NCBI GenBank assembly: GCA_964425005.1
Contig: CAYRKT010000044.1
Span: 1-13,085 of the forward strand
Direction of reading: 5' to 3'
Source: CAYRKT01 sp964425005
GTDB lineage: Bacteria; Synergistota; Synergistia; CAYRKT01
Length of the DNA: 13,085 nt
The position numbers were made by a program, and so were the translations under genes. Numbering within the stretch: the first letter of the stretch is position 1; each line of letters begins with the position of its first letter. Shown in pieces: positions 1 through 6,995 of the stretch. The notes below the pieces were generated by a model. That model was not told the DNA's origin, did no database searches, and worked only from the letters and a program-made list of their open reading frames with translations.

Positions 1-1139
1 ATCACGAGGATCACCGTCCTCTTTTCCTCCTCCCCTATGGTCCCGGCCGGGACCACCAGCGCGAAGGATCCCTCCATCCCCTTGATGCTACCTAGCGGGC
101 CCTTCGCCTCCCCCAGCTGGCACAGGATCGGCCTGTCCTCCTCGAGGGCCCTGAGGAGGGGATCCCCCTCCTCGAGCTCCTCGATCTTCGAGGCCTCCAT
201 CTCCAGCTCGGGGTGGGAGGCCTCGAGCCTCAGGAGGCCGCCCCTGGAGGCGCTGACCAGCATGGCCCCCCTGAGCCCAAGCACCCTCACCAGGCCCTCG
301 CAGGCTATCCTTCCCCGCAGGCGAAAGTCCATGGGGCTTTTTACCAGCTCTGCCGCGGTCTCGTACAGGAACTCGAGCCTCCTCCTCTGGCTCTCCTCCC
401 GCCTCCGGGCCTTGAGCAGCTCGGTGACGTCCTCGCCGGAGCTTATCACCGCCAGGACCTTCCCCTCCCCGTCCCTCAGGAGGGCGTTCCTCCAGGAGAT
501 CGTCCTCCTCGTCCCGTCGCCCCTGAGCACCTCGTTGGTGTGCTCCTTCGCCAGCTCGAGCCTTCCCTCCACCACGTCCCTGAAGACCCTCCTTACCTCC
601 TCCCTCTCCTCCTCCGAGACGAAGGAGTCGATCCAGGGCCTGCCCAGGATGTCATCGCTCTTTAGCCCCAGCACCTCGCAGCACCTGGGGTTGGCGTACT
701 CCACCCTTCCCTCCGCGTCCAGGGCCAGCACCATGGTCTGTACCAGCTCCAGGTAGGAGTTAAGCCTGTTCGATAGCTCCTCGACCCTGGTCCTCTCGAG
801 CCTCATGCGGTCGGAGGTCGCCCCCAGGAAGTATCCCACCGCGAGGTAGGCCGAAAGCCCTATCGCCAGCTCCACCCGGTCACCCTCCACCCTGAGCCCG
901 TCGAGGTGGACCAGCAGGAGCACGGCCGAGGCGAGAAGAGCCCCCCGGATCCCCTCCCTCCTCCCCCCATGGATCGCCAGGGAGATCAGGCCCAGAAGCA
1001 GGGCCACCCCTTCCACCATGTGCCTTCCGGGGCAAAGCTCGCCTGCCTCCCCCAGGAGGAGGTGGAAGAGGAGGGCGAACGCTGCGCTCAAGGACATGTG
1101 AGCCCATCCCCTGGATAGCCCTGGAGCCGCCGAAGCCAT
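1..1139 (-). CDS. Membrane-anchored PAS-GAF sensor protein, C-terminus beyond window
   Basis: A signalling protein whose first 379 residues are visible; the reading frame is still open at the left edge, so the output domain (kinase, GGDEF, HD-GYP or other) is unknown. The start is ATG at 1139, preceded by AAAGGAGG at good spacing. Hydrophobic stretches at about residues 16-31, 41-57, 66-80 and 90-106 suggest a four-helix membrane anchor. A short coiled linker (about 110-130) leads to a PAS domain at about 130-242, with the typical core 'DAEGRVEYAN', a 'GRPW' turn and the ending 'GEDVTEL'. A second linker rich in Arg/Glu is followed by the start of a GAF-like region from about 255 ('LEFLYETAAELV'). 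It is divergent from the GGDEF gene, 237 bp away, so the two may be regulated together. The PAS call is firm; the GAF call is tentative because the domain is cut. Confidence 0.82.
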   Translation of the reverse strand, partial: MASAAPGLSRGWAHMSLSAAFALLFHLLLGEAGELCPGRHMVEGVALLLGLISLAIHGGRREGIRGALLASAVLLLVHLDGLRVEGDRVELAIGLSAYLAVGYFLGATSDRMRLERTRVEELSNRLNSYLELVQTMVLALDAEGRVEYANPRCCEVLGLKSDDILGRPWIDSFVSEEEREEVRRVFRDVVEGRLELAKEHTNEVLRGDGTRRTISWRNALLRDGEGKVLAVISSGEDVTELLKARRREESQRRRLEFLYETAAELVKSPMDFRLRGRIACEGLVRVLGLRGAMLVSASRGGLLRLEASHPELEMEASKIEELEEGDPLLRALEEDRPILCQLGEAKGPLGSIKGMEGSFALVVPAGTIGEEEKRTVILV

Positions 1140-1297
1140 CGCCGAGCCCTCCTTTAACCCCCCTGCGCCCAGTTCGGGTAGCCCTGGACCCCTTTCCCTT
1201 CTGCAGTCCTTCTAGTCTATGCTACCACTGAAGATCCGAAGTGCCCAGCGGGTGGGGGAAGTTCATCTTTGCCTTCTCCCGGTTTTCGCCGAAAGGG

Positions 1298-1326
1298 TTG
1301 CAACGTGGGGCAGGGCGGTGGATAAT
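1298..1326 (+). promoter_or_regulatory. Sigma-70-like promoter of the GGDEF gene
   Basis: A TTGCAA box at 1298-1303 and a GATAAT box at 1321-1326 are separated by exactly 17 bp. The -10 box matches the consensus at 5 of 6 positions and the -35 box at 4 of 6. Transcription would start near 1333, giving a leader of about 44 nt before the TTG start at 1377. No equally good promoter was seen for the divergent minus-strand gene in the 1140-1376 gap. Confidence 0.6.
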
Positions 1327-1376
1327 ATTTTTCAGGACCTTTTGGGTCTGCAGTCTCAAGCTTCTGGGGGCTTCCT

Positions 1377-3026
1377 TTGAGAAGGTACGCGCTGGTCTTC
1401 GGCGTAGTTTTGTTCTTCGCGCTGAGCCTTTCCTGGTGGGCTGGGCTTTCGGGCTTCGAGGAGAGGTTCTCCCTGGCCTCGCGCCTCTTCAGGCACAGGG
1501 TGGATTCCCTCTGCTCCGCCCTCAGCATAGGCTACTTCCAGTGGGACGCCCTCTACGGCGCCGTGGTCTCGGGCGACGGCGACTTCGTGGCGGACATCCT
1601 GGAGGACCTTAGGGCCAACTTCCCCCTGGTGGAGAGGGTTTCCCTGGAAGAGGGGGAGATCTCGGGGGACAAATGGGAGGTGGAATCCAGCGGGGATCGC
1701 CTGGTCCTTCGCTTCAGGGTCTTCGACGACGAGCTGGAGAGGTCGGCGCCAGGGGTCCTGGCGGTGGCGGAGGTGAGCCCATCCAGGGTCCTGGAGGAGG
1801 TGGGGATCGACTTCCTGGAGCTTCACGAAGCCGGCAGGGAGCTAGCCTACGGCGTGAGGGCCAGGGCGTCGAGGCTGCCCATCGGCTCCTCGGAGGTCCT
1901 CCTGTCCCTCTCGTTATCGCTGCTTGCGGTGGTCTCCTTGAGGTTCTGGGAGGCCAGGGGGAGGGCCCTGCAGGAGTCGGCCAGGGCCTCGCTGCTCGAG
2001 CGGGAGAGGAGGATGCTTCGAGCCCTGCTGGACTTGTCCTCCTCCGCCCTGGCCTCGGGGGACGTCTGCCCCGAGGGGCTCCTGGACAGGGCCTCCGAGG
2101 TGGTGGATGGGTTCGAGGAGGGGCTGGTCTTCCTCCGAAGGGACGGAAGACTGGTTTGCTGTTCCGGCTCTGGCGCGCTATTTCTGCGGCTGGATGGGGT
2201 GGAGGTGGGGCTTGACTCCCTGGAGGAGGGCCTTAGGCGTCCGGCCAGGCTCCCGCTGAGGGACCTGCTTGCTTCTCTTTCGGGCGGATTTAACCTCGAC
2301 CTGCCCCGGGGCGCGCTCGAGAGGGAGGCCCTATGGGCCCCGTCCCTGGGGGAGGAAGGGGTTTTGGCGGCCCTCCTTCTGGTCTCGAGGGAGGGCGTCT
2401 CCTTCTCCGAGAGGGACCTGGAGGCCTCGGCCCTGCTGGCCGACGTGCTGGCCTTCGTGCTCGAGCGCATAGCCTTCCAGAGGCGCCTCTACGAGATGTC
2501 CACCAGGGACTACCTCACGGGGATGCTCAACAGGAGGGCCTTCGTGGAGATGGGGGGCAAGATGGTGGCCGCCGCCTCCAGGAGGGGGGAGGGGCTCTGC
2601 CTGGTCTTCGCCGACCTGGACGGCTTCAAGGGGGTTAACGACGTCTTCGGACACCGAGCTGGGGACGAGGTGCTGGCCCTTCTGGCCTCGAGGGTGAAAA
2701 GGCTCGTCCGGGAGGGAGACCTCGCCGCCAGGGTCGGAGGGGACGAGTTAGTCTTCCTCCTTCACGACTGCTCGAAGGAGGGGGCGAGGGCCTTCTGCCG
2801 AAGGCTCTCTTCCGCCATCGAGGAGCCGATAGAGCTGGGCGGGGCCTCCGTGTCGCTCTCCTGCTCCTTCGGGGTGGCCGTGTACCCGGAGGACGACCTC
2901 TCCCTGGAGGGGCTCATGGAGAAGGCGGATTTGGCCCTCTACGAGGCCAAGCGCTCCAGGGTGGGGGTTCTCCTCTACGGGGATCTGGTCGAAGGGGGGA
3001 CGGCCTGGGCCCCCCCTTCAACTTAG
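1377..3026 (+). CDS. Membrane sensor diguanylate cyclase (GGDEF domain)
   Basis: A 549-residue protein predicted to make cyclic di-GMP from two GTP at the inner membrane. It begins with a transmembrane helix (about residues 4-21). A probable extracytoplasmic sensor region of about 150 residues (25-172) follows, then a second transmembrane helix (about 173-188), a linker, a poorly conserved GAF-like region (about 220-365) and a GGDEF domain (about 372-535). Visible GGDEF-domain marks are 'DYLTGMLNRR' (378-387), 'FADLDGFKGVND' (411-422), 'GHRAGDEVL' (425-433), the inhibitory I-site RxxD (Arg445-Asp448) and the active-site loop GGDEL (454-458), where the last residue is Leu instead of Phe. The essential GG-D-E residues are kept, so activity is likely. 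The start is TTG at 1377 after a GGGGG purine run; a stop lies in frame at 1323 and no other start codon lies between. The 3' end overlaps the convergent thiolase gene by 9 bp. Confidence 0.9.
   Translation: MRRYALVFGVVLFFALSLSWWAGLSGFEERFSLASRLFRHRVDSLCSALSIGYFQWDALYGAVVSGDGDFVADILEDLRANFPLVERVSLEEGEISGDKWEVESSGDRLVLRFRVFDDELERSAPGVLAVAEVSPSRVLEEVGIDFLELHEAGRELAYGVRARASRLPIGSSEVLLSLSLSLLAVVSLRFWEARGRALQESARASLLERERRMLRALLDLSSSALASGDVCPEGLLDRASEVVDGFEEGLVFLRRDGRLVCCSGSGALFLRLDGVEVGLDSLEEGLRRPARLPLRDLLASLSGGFNLDLPRGALEREALWAPSLGEEGVLAALLLVSREGVSFSERDLEASALLADVLAFVLERIAFQRRLYEMSTRDYLTGMLNRRAFVEMGGKMVAAASRRGEGLCLVFADLDGFKGVNDVFGHRAGDEVLALLASRVKRLVREGDLAARVGGDELVFLLHDCSKEGARAFCRRLSSAIEEPIELGGASVSLSCSFGVAVYPEDDLSLEGLMEKADLALYEAKRSRVGVLLYGDLVEGGTAWAPPST
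2991..3019. terminator. Hairpin spanning the overlapping 3' ends of two convergent genes
   Basis: GAAGGGGGG at 2991-2999 and CCCCCCTTC at 3011-3019 form a perfect 9-bp stem with an 11-nt loop. It lies inside the last codons of the GGDEF gene and reaches the stop codon of the thiolase gene on the other strand. Neither side is followed by a clear T-run, so it is not a textbook intrinsic terminator. Its position where two transcription units collide makes a role in ending or stabilising both transcripts plausible. Confidence 0.45.
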
Positions 3027-4202
3027 CCTCTCTATCACCATCGCTATCCCCTGACCTCCCCCCACGCAGAGGGAGGCAAGACCAAAGGTCCTGTCGTATC
3101 TCCTGAGGGCGTGGACCAGGGTGGTGAGGATCCTCGCCCCCGTGGCCCCTATGGGGTGTCCCAGCGCTATGGCTCCCCCGTGGACGTTGAGCTTCTCCCT
3201 GGGGATGTTTAAGCTCCTCTCCACCGCTATCACCTGGGCGGCGAAGGCCTCGTTCACCTCTATCAGGTCCACGTCCTCCAGGGAAAGGCCCGCCATCTCC
3301 AGGGCCCCCCTTACGGCGGGGACTGGGCCCAGGCCCATGTGGTCCGGCGCCACCCCGACGGAGTGGTGGGAGAGGATCCTCGCCAGGGGCTTGAACCCCT
3401 CCGAGACGGCCCACTCCTCGTCCACCAGGACCAGCGCCGAGGCGCCGTCGCAGAGGGCGGAGCTGGTGCCGGCCGTGACCGTCCCGCCCTTCTTGAAGAC
3501 GGGGGGTAGCTTCGAGAGGGCCTCGAGGGAGGCATCCCTTCTGGGTATCTCGTCGGCCTCGAGGACGAACCCGTTCCTGCCGGAGGAGGGGATCTCCACC
3601 GGCACGATCTCCTCCTTGAAGGCCCCTTCGTCCGTGGCCCTGACCGCTTTCCTGTGGCTTTCCAGAGCGAAGCTGTCCTGTTCCTCCCTGGTTATCCCCA
3701 TCTCCTGGGCCAGGATCTCGGCCGTCTCCCCCATGAGCATGCCGGCCATGGGGCAGAGGAAGCCGTCCTTGTGGAGGGCGTCTAATACCTCTCCGTGTCC
3801 CATCCTGTAGCCCCATCTCGCCCTGGGGAGCAGGTAGGGGACGTTGCTGGTCGACTCCGTTCCCCCCGCCAGGGCCGCCCTGGTCCTGCCCAGGGCTATC
3901 GAGTCGGCGGCCAGGCAGACCGCCTTGAGCCCCGAGCCGCACCTCACGTTCACGGTGAAGGCGTGGACCTCCTCCGGAAGCCCTCCCTTTACGGCGGCGA
4001 TCCTCGCCACGTTGGGGCCGACCCCCGCCTGCCAGCCGTTCCCCATTACCACCTCGCCTATGGACCTGGGGTCCAGGCCGGATCTCCTGAGCGCCTCCCT
4101 CACCACCAGGGCGCCCAGCTCCCACGCCTGGAGGGGCAGGAGGGCCCCGCCGAACTTGCCGCCGGGGGTCCGGACCGCCGAGAGTATGGCAGCCCTCCTC
4201 AT
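3018..4202 (-). CDS. Thiolase (acetyl-CoA C-acyltransferase / acetoacetyl-CoA thiolase family)
   Basis: A 394-residue thiolase, the usual length for the family. All catalytic parts are visible: nucleophile Cys88 in 'VRCGSGLKAV', the 'NEAFA' loop at 317-321, His349 in 'GGAIALGHPIGATG' and the second active Cys379 in 'SLCVGGGQG'. These enzymes cleave 3-oxoacyl-CoA with CoA to acetyl-CoA plus an acyl-CoA two carbons shorter, or run in reverse to condense two acetyl-CoA. It is the last gene of a four-gene run and its ATG overlaps the stop of CoA-transferase subunit B (ATGA), which suggests translational coupling. Next to a CoA-transferase and an aminotransferase, cleavage in a catabolic route is more likely than biosynthesis. 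Chain-length preference cannot be read from the sequence. Confidence 0.93.
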   Translation of the reverse strand: MRRAAILSAVRTPGGKFGGALLPLQAWELGALVVREALRRSGLDPRSIGEVVMGNGWQAGVGPNVARIAAVKGGLPEEVHAFTVNVRCGSGLKAVCLAADSIALGRTRAALAGGTESTSNVPYLLPRARWGYRMGHGEVLDALHKDGFLCPMAGMLMGETAEILAQEMGITREEQDSFALESHRKAVRATDEGAFKEEIVPVEIPSSGRNGFVLEADEIPRRDASLEALSKLPPVFKKGGTVTAGTSSALCDGASALVLVDEEWAVSEGFKPLARILSHHSVGVAPDHMGLGPVPAVRGALEMAGLSLEDVDLIEVNEAFAAQVIAVERSLNIPREKLNVHGGAIALGHPIGATGARILTTLVHALRRYDRTFGLASLCVGGGQGIAMVIERLS

Positions 4203-4882
4203 CCCTCGACCCCCCTCATGGCGCAGAGGTTCGCCGACACGTCGAAGTCCGCCTCGGTGAGGGCTCTCACGGCCTCCAGGTCGGCGTCGGGGGCGATCTC
4301 CTGCAGGACCAGCCTGCCGCCCAGCCTCTCGAAGACGGCCATCTCGGTGAAGATCTTGCTCACCACCCCCTTGCCCGTCAGGGGGAGGGAGCATCGCCTC
4401 ACGATCTTGGGCCTGCCCGAGTTGGTGTGGAGGGTGGCCACGTAGACCTTCCTGGCGCCGGTGACCAGGTCCATGGCCCCGCCCATGCCCGGTATGAGCT
4501 TGCCGGGTATCATCCAGTTGGCGATGTTCCCCTCCTGGTCCACCTCCAGGGTGCCCAGCACGGTGTAGTCTATGTGCCCACCCCTTATCAGGCCGAAGGA
4601 GACGTCGCTCGCGAAGAAGGAGCCCCCGGGGAGCACCGTCACGAAGGCCCCCCCGGCCCCGATTATCTCTATGGTTCGCTCGTCCCCCCTGGCGGCAGGG
4701 CCCATCCCCAGCATGCCGTTCTCCGTCTGGAGCAGCACCCTCACCCCTTTGGGGACGTAGTCCATGACCATCGAGGGTATCCCTATGCCCAGGTTGACCA
4801 CGTCCCCGTCGGCGAAGTCCAGGGCCACCCTCCTGGCTATCCTCGCCTTTGCCTCCTCCTCCGATATCTGGGGCACCTTCAT
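4199..4882 (-). CDS. 3-oxoacid CoA-transferase subunit B (AtoA-like)
   Basis: A 227-residue beta subunit of a family I CoA-transferase. The catalytic glutamate is Glu54 in 'LQTENGMLGMGP', the site that forms the glutamyl-CoA thioester. Further family marks are 'GDVVNLGIGIPSMV' near the N-terminus, 'FGLIRGGHID' in the middle and 'PGMGGAMDLV' further on. From memory the whole chain runs parallel to E. coli AtoA. With subunit A it would move CoA between an acyl-CoA donor such as acetyl-CoA and a free acid, probably a 3-oxoacid given the thiolase that follows. The ATG at 4882 has AGGAGG starting within the stop codon of subunit A, so the two subunits are tightly coupled. The exact acid substrate is not evident. 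Confidence 0.92.
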   Translation of the reverse strand: MKVPQISEEEAKARIARRVALDFADGDVVNLGIGIPSMVMDYVPKGVRVLLQTENGMLGMGPAARGDERTIEIIGAGGAFVTVLPGGSFFASDVSFGLIRGGHIDYTVLGTLEVDQEGNIANWMIPGKLIPGMGGAMDLVTGARKVYVATLHTNSGRPKIVRRCSLPLTGKGVVSKIFTEMAVFERLGGRLVLQEIAPDADLEAVRALTEADFDVSANLCAMRGVEG

Positions 4883-4896
4883 GGGAACTCAACCTC

Positions 4897-5574
4897 CTAT
4901 ATGGGCAGGTCGTACTCCTTGAGGACCAGGACGTCCACCAGTATCCCCGGGGTGTGGACGTCGTTGGGGTCGATCTCGCCCACCTCGACTATCTCGTCGA
5001 CCTCGGCTATGACCGTGTCGGCGGCGGCGGCCATGAGCGGGTTGAAGTTCCGGGCGTTCCCGTAGTACCAGAGGTTTCCCATCCTGTCGGCTTTCTTCGC
5101 CTTTATCAGGGCGAAGTCGGCCCGAAGGGGGAGCTCCAGGAGGTATCTCCTGCCGTTCACCTCTACGACCCGCTTGCCCTCCTCCACCGGCGTTCCCACC
5201 CCGGTGGGGGTGAGGATCCCCCCCAGGCCGAAGCCCCCGGCCCTGATGCGCTCCGCGAGCGTCCCCTGGGGGACGAACTCCACCTCCAGCTTTCCCTCGT
5301 TGTACAGCCTCTGGGTCATCCTGTTCAGGCCTATGTGGGAGGCTATGACCTTCTTGACCTGCCCGCTGGCCACCAGCTTCCCGTGGCCGCGGCTCTCCGT
5401 GGCCGTGTCGTTGGATATGAGGGTGAGATCTTTGGTCCCCCTTCGGAGGAGGGCCTCGGTGAGGCTGTAGGGGACGCCTCCCACGTTGAAGCCCCCCACC
5501 ATCACCGTGGCCCCGTCGGGTATCATCGAGACGGCCTCGTCGGCGCTCATCACCGGCTTGATGTAGCTGGGCAT
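4897..5574 (-). CDS. 3-oxoacid CoA-transferase subunit A (AtoD-like)
   Basis: A 225-residue alpha subunit, partner of the gene just downstream. The CoA-binding glycine motif is seen as 'VGGFNVGGVP' (about 26-35). Other family signatures are 'DLTLISNDTA', 'KVIASHIG', 'VEFVPQGTLAERIRAGG' and 'TPTGVGTPVEEGK', all close to E. coli AtoD as I recall it. The pair would make a cytoplasmic heterotetramer that activates a short-chain or 3-oxo acid as its CoA ester without using ATP, an economy typical of fermenting anaerobes. It starts at ATG 5574, 16 bp after the aminotransferase stop, with a GGGAGGGG-type ribosome site, and ends 14 bp before subunit B. Confidence 0.92.
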   Translation of the reverse strand: MPSYIKPVMSADEAVSMIPDGATVMVGGFNVGGVPYSLTEALLRRGTKDLTLISNDTATESRGHGKLVASGQVKKVIASHIGLNRMTQRLYNEGKLEVEFVPQGTLAERIRAGGFGLGGILTPTGVGTPVEEGKRVVEVNGRRYLLELPLRADFALIKAKKADRMGNLWYYGNARNFNPLMAAAADTVIAEVDEIVEVGEIDPNDVHTPGILVDVLVLKEYDLPI

Positions 5575-5590
5575 GCTCTCCCCTCCCCTC

Positions 5591-6931
5591 TCAGAGGAGC
5601 TTCCTCGAGGACTCCTCCAGTCCGCTCCTTAAGATCCTCACCATCTCCTCCAGCTCTCCCTCCGAGATGGTGTAGGGGGGTGCCACGAGGAACTGATCGC
5701 CCCTCACCCCGTCCGCCATGCCGCTTCCCGGGTAGACCAGAAGCCCCATCTCCATCAGGGTCTGGGAGGCGACCTCCGCTGCCCTCTTCCCCCTGTCGAA
5801 GGGCTCCTTGGTCCTCCTGTCCCTCACCAGCTCCACCCCCCACATGAGGCCAAGCCCCCTCACGTCCCCCACTATGGGGATGTGCTGAAGCTCCTCCTTG
5901 AGCATCGCCCCCAGCCTCTCCCCCAGGGTTTTTGCCCGCTCGACCAGGTTGTGCTCCAGCAGGTACCTCATCACCGCGACCCCGACGGCGCAGGAGAGGG
6001 GGTTGCCGCCGTAGGTGTGGCCGTGGAAGAAGACCCCGCTTCCCTCGGCTATGGCCCTGGCCACCTTCTCCCTGGCCATGGTGCCCGCCAGCGGCGCGTA
6101 GCCTGCGCCCATCCCCTTCCCCAGGACGAGTATGTCCGGGACCACGTTCCAGTGCTCCACGGCGAAGTTCCTGCCGGTCCTCCCGAAGCCCGTCATCACC
6201 TCGTCGGCTATGAGGAGGACGTCGTATCGGTCGCATATCTCCCTCACCATCGGCCAGTACTCCGGTGGGGGTACCACCGCCCCTGCCGTCGCCCCTATGA
6301 CCGGCTCGGCTATGAAGGCGGCCACGTTCTGGGGGCCGACCCTGAGGATCTCCCTCTCGAGCTCCCGGGCGCACAGGACCCCGCAGGAGGGGTACTCCTT
6401 CTCCCAGGGGCACCTGTAGCAGTAGTGGGTCTCCACGTGGGGGAAATCCTTGAGCATCGGCAGGAAGTGCCTTCTCCTGGGGATGTGTCCTCCGAAGCCG
6501 GAGGCCCCGAGGGTGTTCCCGTGGAAGGAGTTCCAGCGGCCGATTATCAGGTGCTTGGAGGAGCTCGCGCCGTCTCGCTCCACGAAGTACTGCCTGGCCA
6601 TCTTCGCGGCCGACTCGGTGGCCTCGGACCCCCCTGAGACGAACCAGGTGTGGGTCAGATCCCCCGGCGCGAAGTCCTTCAGGATGGAGGCCAGCTCCAG
6701 GGCCGGTTCGCTCACGAAGGTGGAGGTGTGGGCGAAGCATATGCGCTTCGCCTGCTCGTGCATGGCCTCCACTATCTCGGGCACCGAGTGGCCCAGGTTG
6801 GTCACCAGGGCCCCGCTGCAGCCGTCGATGTAGCGCTTGCCCTCCGAGTCGTAGATGTAGATCCCCTCCGCCCTGACCGCCTTCGGGTAGGTCTTCTTGA
6901 AGTTCCTGTAGAAGAAGAAGTCGCCTTTCAA
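5591..6931 (-). CDS. Class III PLP-dependent aminotransferase
   Basis: A 446-residue fold-type I, class III aminotransferase. Visible marks are the phosphate-binding 'SGGSEATES' (99-107), 'RWNSFHGNT' (132-140), the cofactor-ring aspartate Asp243 in 'IADEVMTGFGRTG' and the Schiff-base lysine Lys272 in 'LGKGMGAGY'. The class takes amino groups that are often not on the alpha carbon (omega- or beta-amino acids, diamines). A four-cysteine segment, Cys171-x2-Cys174-x8-Cys183-x3-Cys187, is unusual for the class at large but occurs, as I recall, in a subgroup that includes Bacillus YodT, an enzyme linked to beta-lysine use. The start is TTG at 6931: an in-frame stop lies three codons upstream and AGGAGG sits 9 nt before it. 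The CoA-transferase genes follow at once, so the product is probably an oxoacid passed on for CoA activation. The substrate is unproven. Confidence 0.9.
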   Translation of the reverse strand: MKGDFFFYRNFKKTYPKAVRAEGIYIYDSEGKRYIDGCSGALVTNLGHSVPEIVEAMHEQAKRICFAHTSTFVSEPALELASILKDFAPGDLTHTWFVSGGSEATESAAKMARQYFVERDGASSSKHLIIGRWNSFHGNTLGASGFGGHIPRRRHFLPMLKDFPHVETHYCYRCPWEKEYPSCGVLCARELEREILRVGPQNVAAFIAEPVIGATAGAVVPPPEYWPMVREICDRYDVLLIADEVMTGFGRTGRNFAVEHWNVVPDILVLGKGMGAGYAPLAGTMAREKVARAIAEGSGVFFHGHTYGGNPLSCAVGVAVMRYLLEHNLVERAKTLGERLGAMLKEELQHIPIVGDVRGLGLMWGVELVRDRRTKEPFDRGKRAAEVASQTLMEMGLLVYPGSGMADGVRGDQFLVAPPYTISEGELEEMVRILRSGLEESSRKLL

Positions 6932-6940
6932 ACCTGCTCA

Positions 6941-6946
6941 CCTCCT
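6941..6946 (-). promoter_or_regulatory. Ribosome binding site that fixes the aminotransferase TTG start
   Basis: AGGAGG, read on the minus strand, lies 9 nt before the TTG at 6931. A TGA stop in the same frame at 6938-6940 rules out any earlier start, so the TTG is the first usable codon. Confidence 0.7.
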
Positions 6947-6955
6947 GAGGGTGTC

Positions 6956-6975
6956 CTGGGGCGCGTCAGCCCCAG
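6956..6975. repeat. Perfect inverted repeat between regulator and aminotransferase
   Basis: CTGGGGC at 6956-6962 and GCCCCAG at 6969-6975 are perfect 7-bp arms around a 6-nt centre. It lies in the 64-bp gap between the RpiR-type gene and the aminotransferase start. There is no T-run after it, so it is a poor intrinsic terminator. It could be an operator for the regulator or a transcript-stabilising hairpin at the start of the catabolic operon. Confidence 0.45.
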
Positions 6976-6995
6976 ACCCCGTCTTTTCGGCCACC

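Noticed and set aside
37..756. Long plus-strand open frame rich in Ser/Leu/Pro.
   Set aside because: It is the reverse shadow of the PAS/GAF gene; composition is typical of a GC-rich antisense frame and no domain is seen.
4203..4892. The thiolase frame stays open upstream as far as an alternative start at 4892, suggesting a 624-residue fusion.
   Set aside because: The extension is antisense-free but low-complexity Gly/Arg-rich and lies across the whole CoA-transferase B gene, which has clear motifs. The thiolase family start is the ATG at 4202.
5550..6941. A second long minus-strand frame over the aminotransferase gene.
   Set aside because: Its product is Gly/Arg/Pro-rich without motifs, whereas the neighbouring frame holds the full set of aminotransferase residues.
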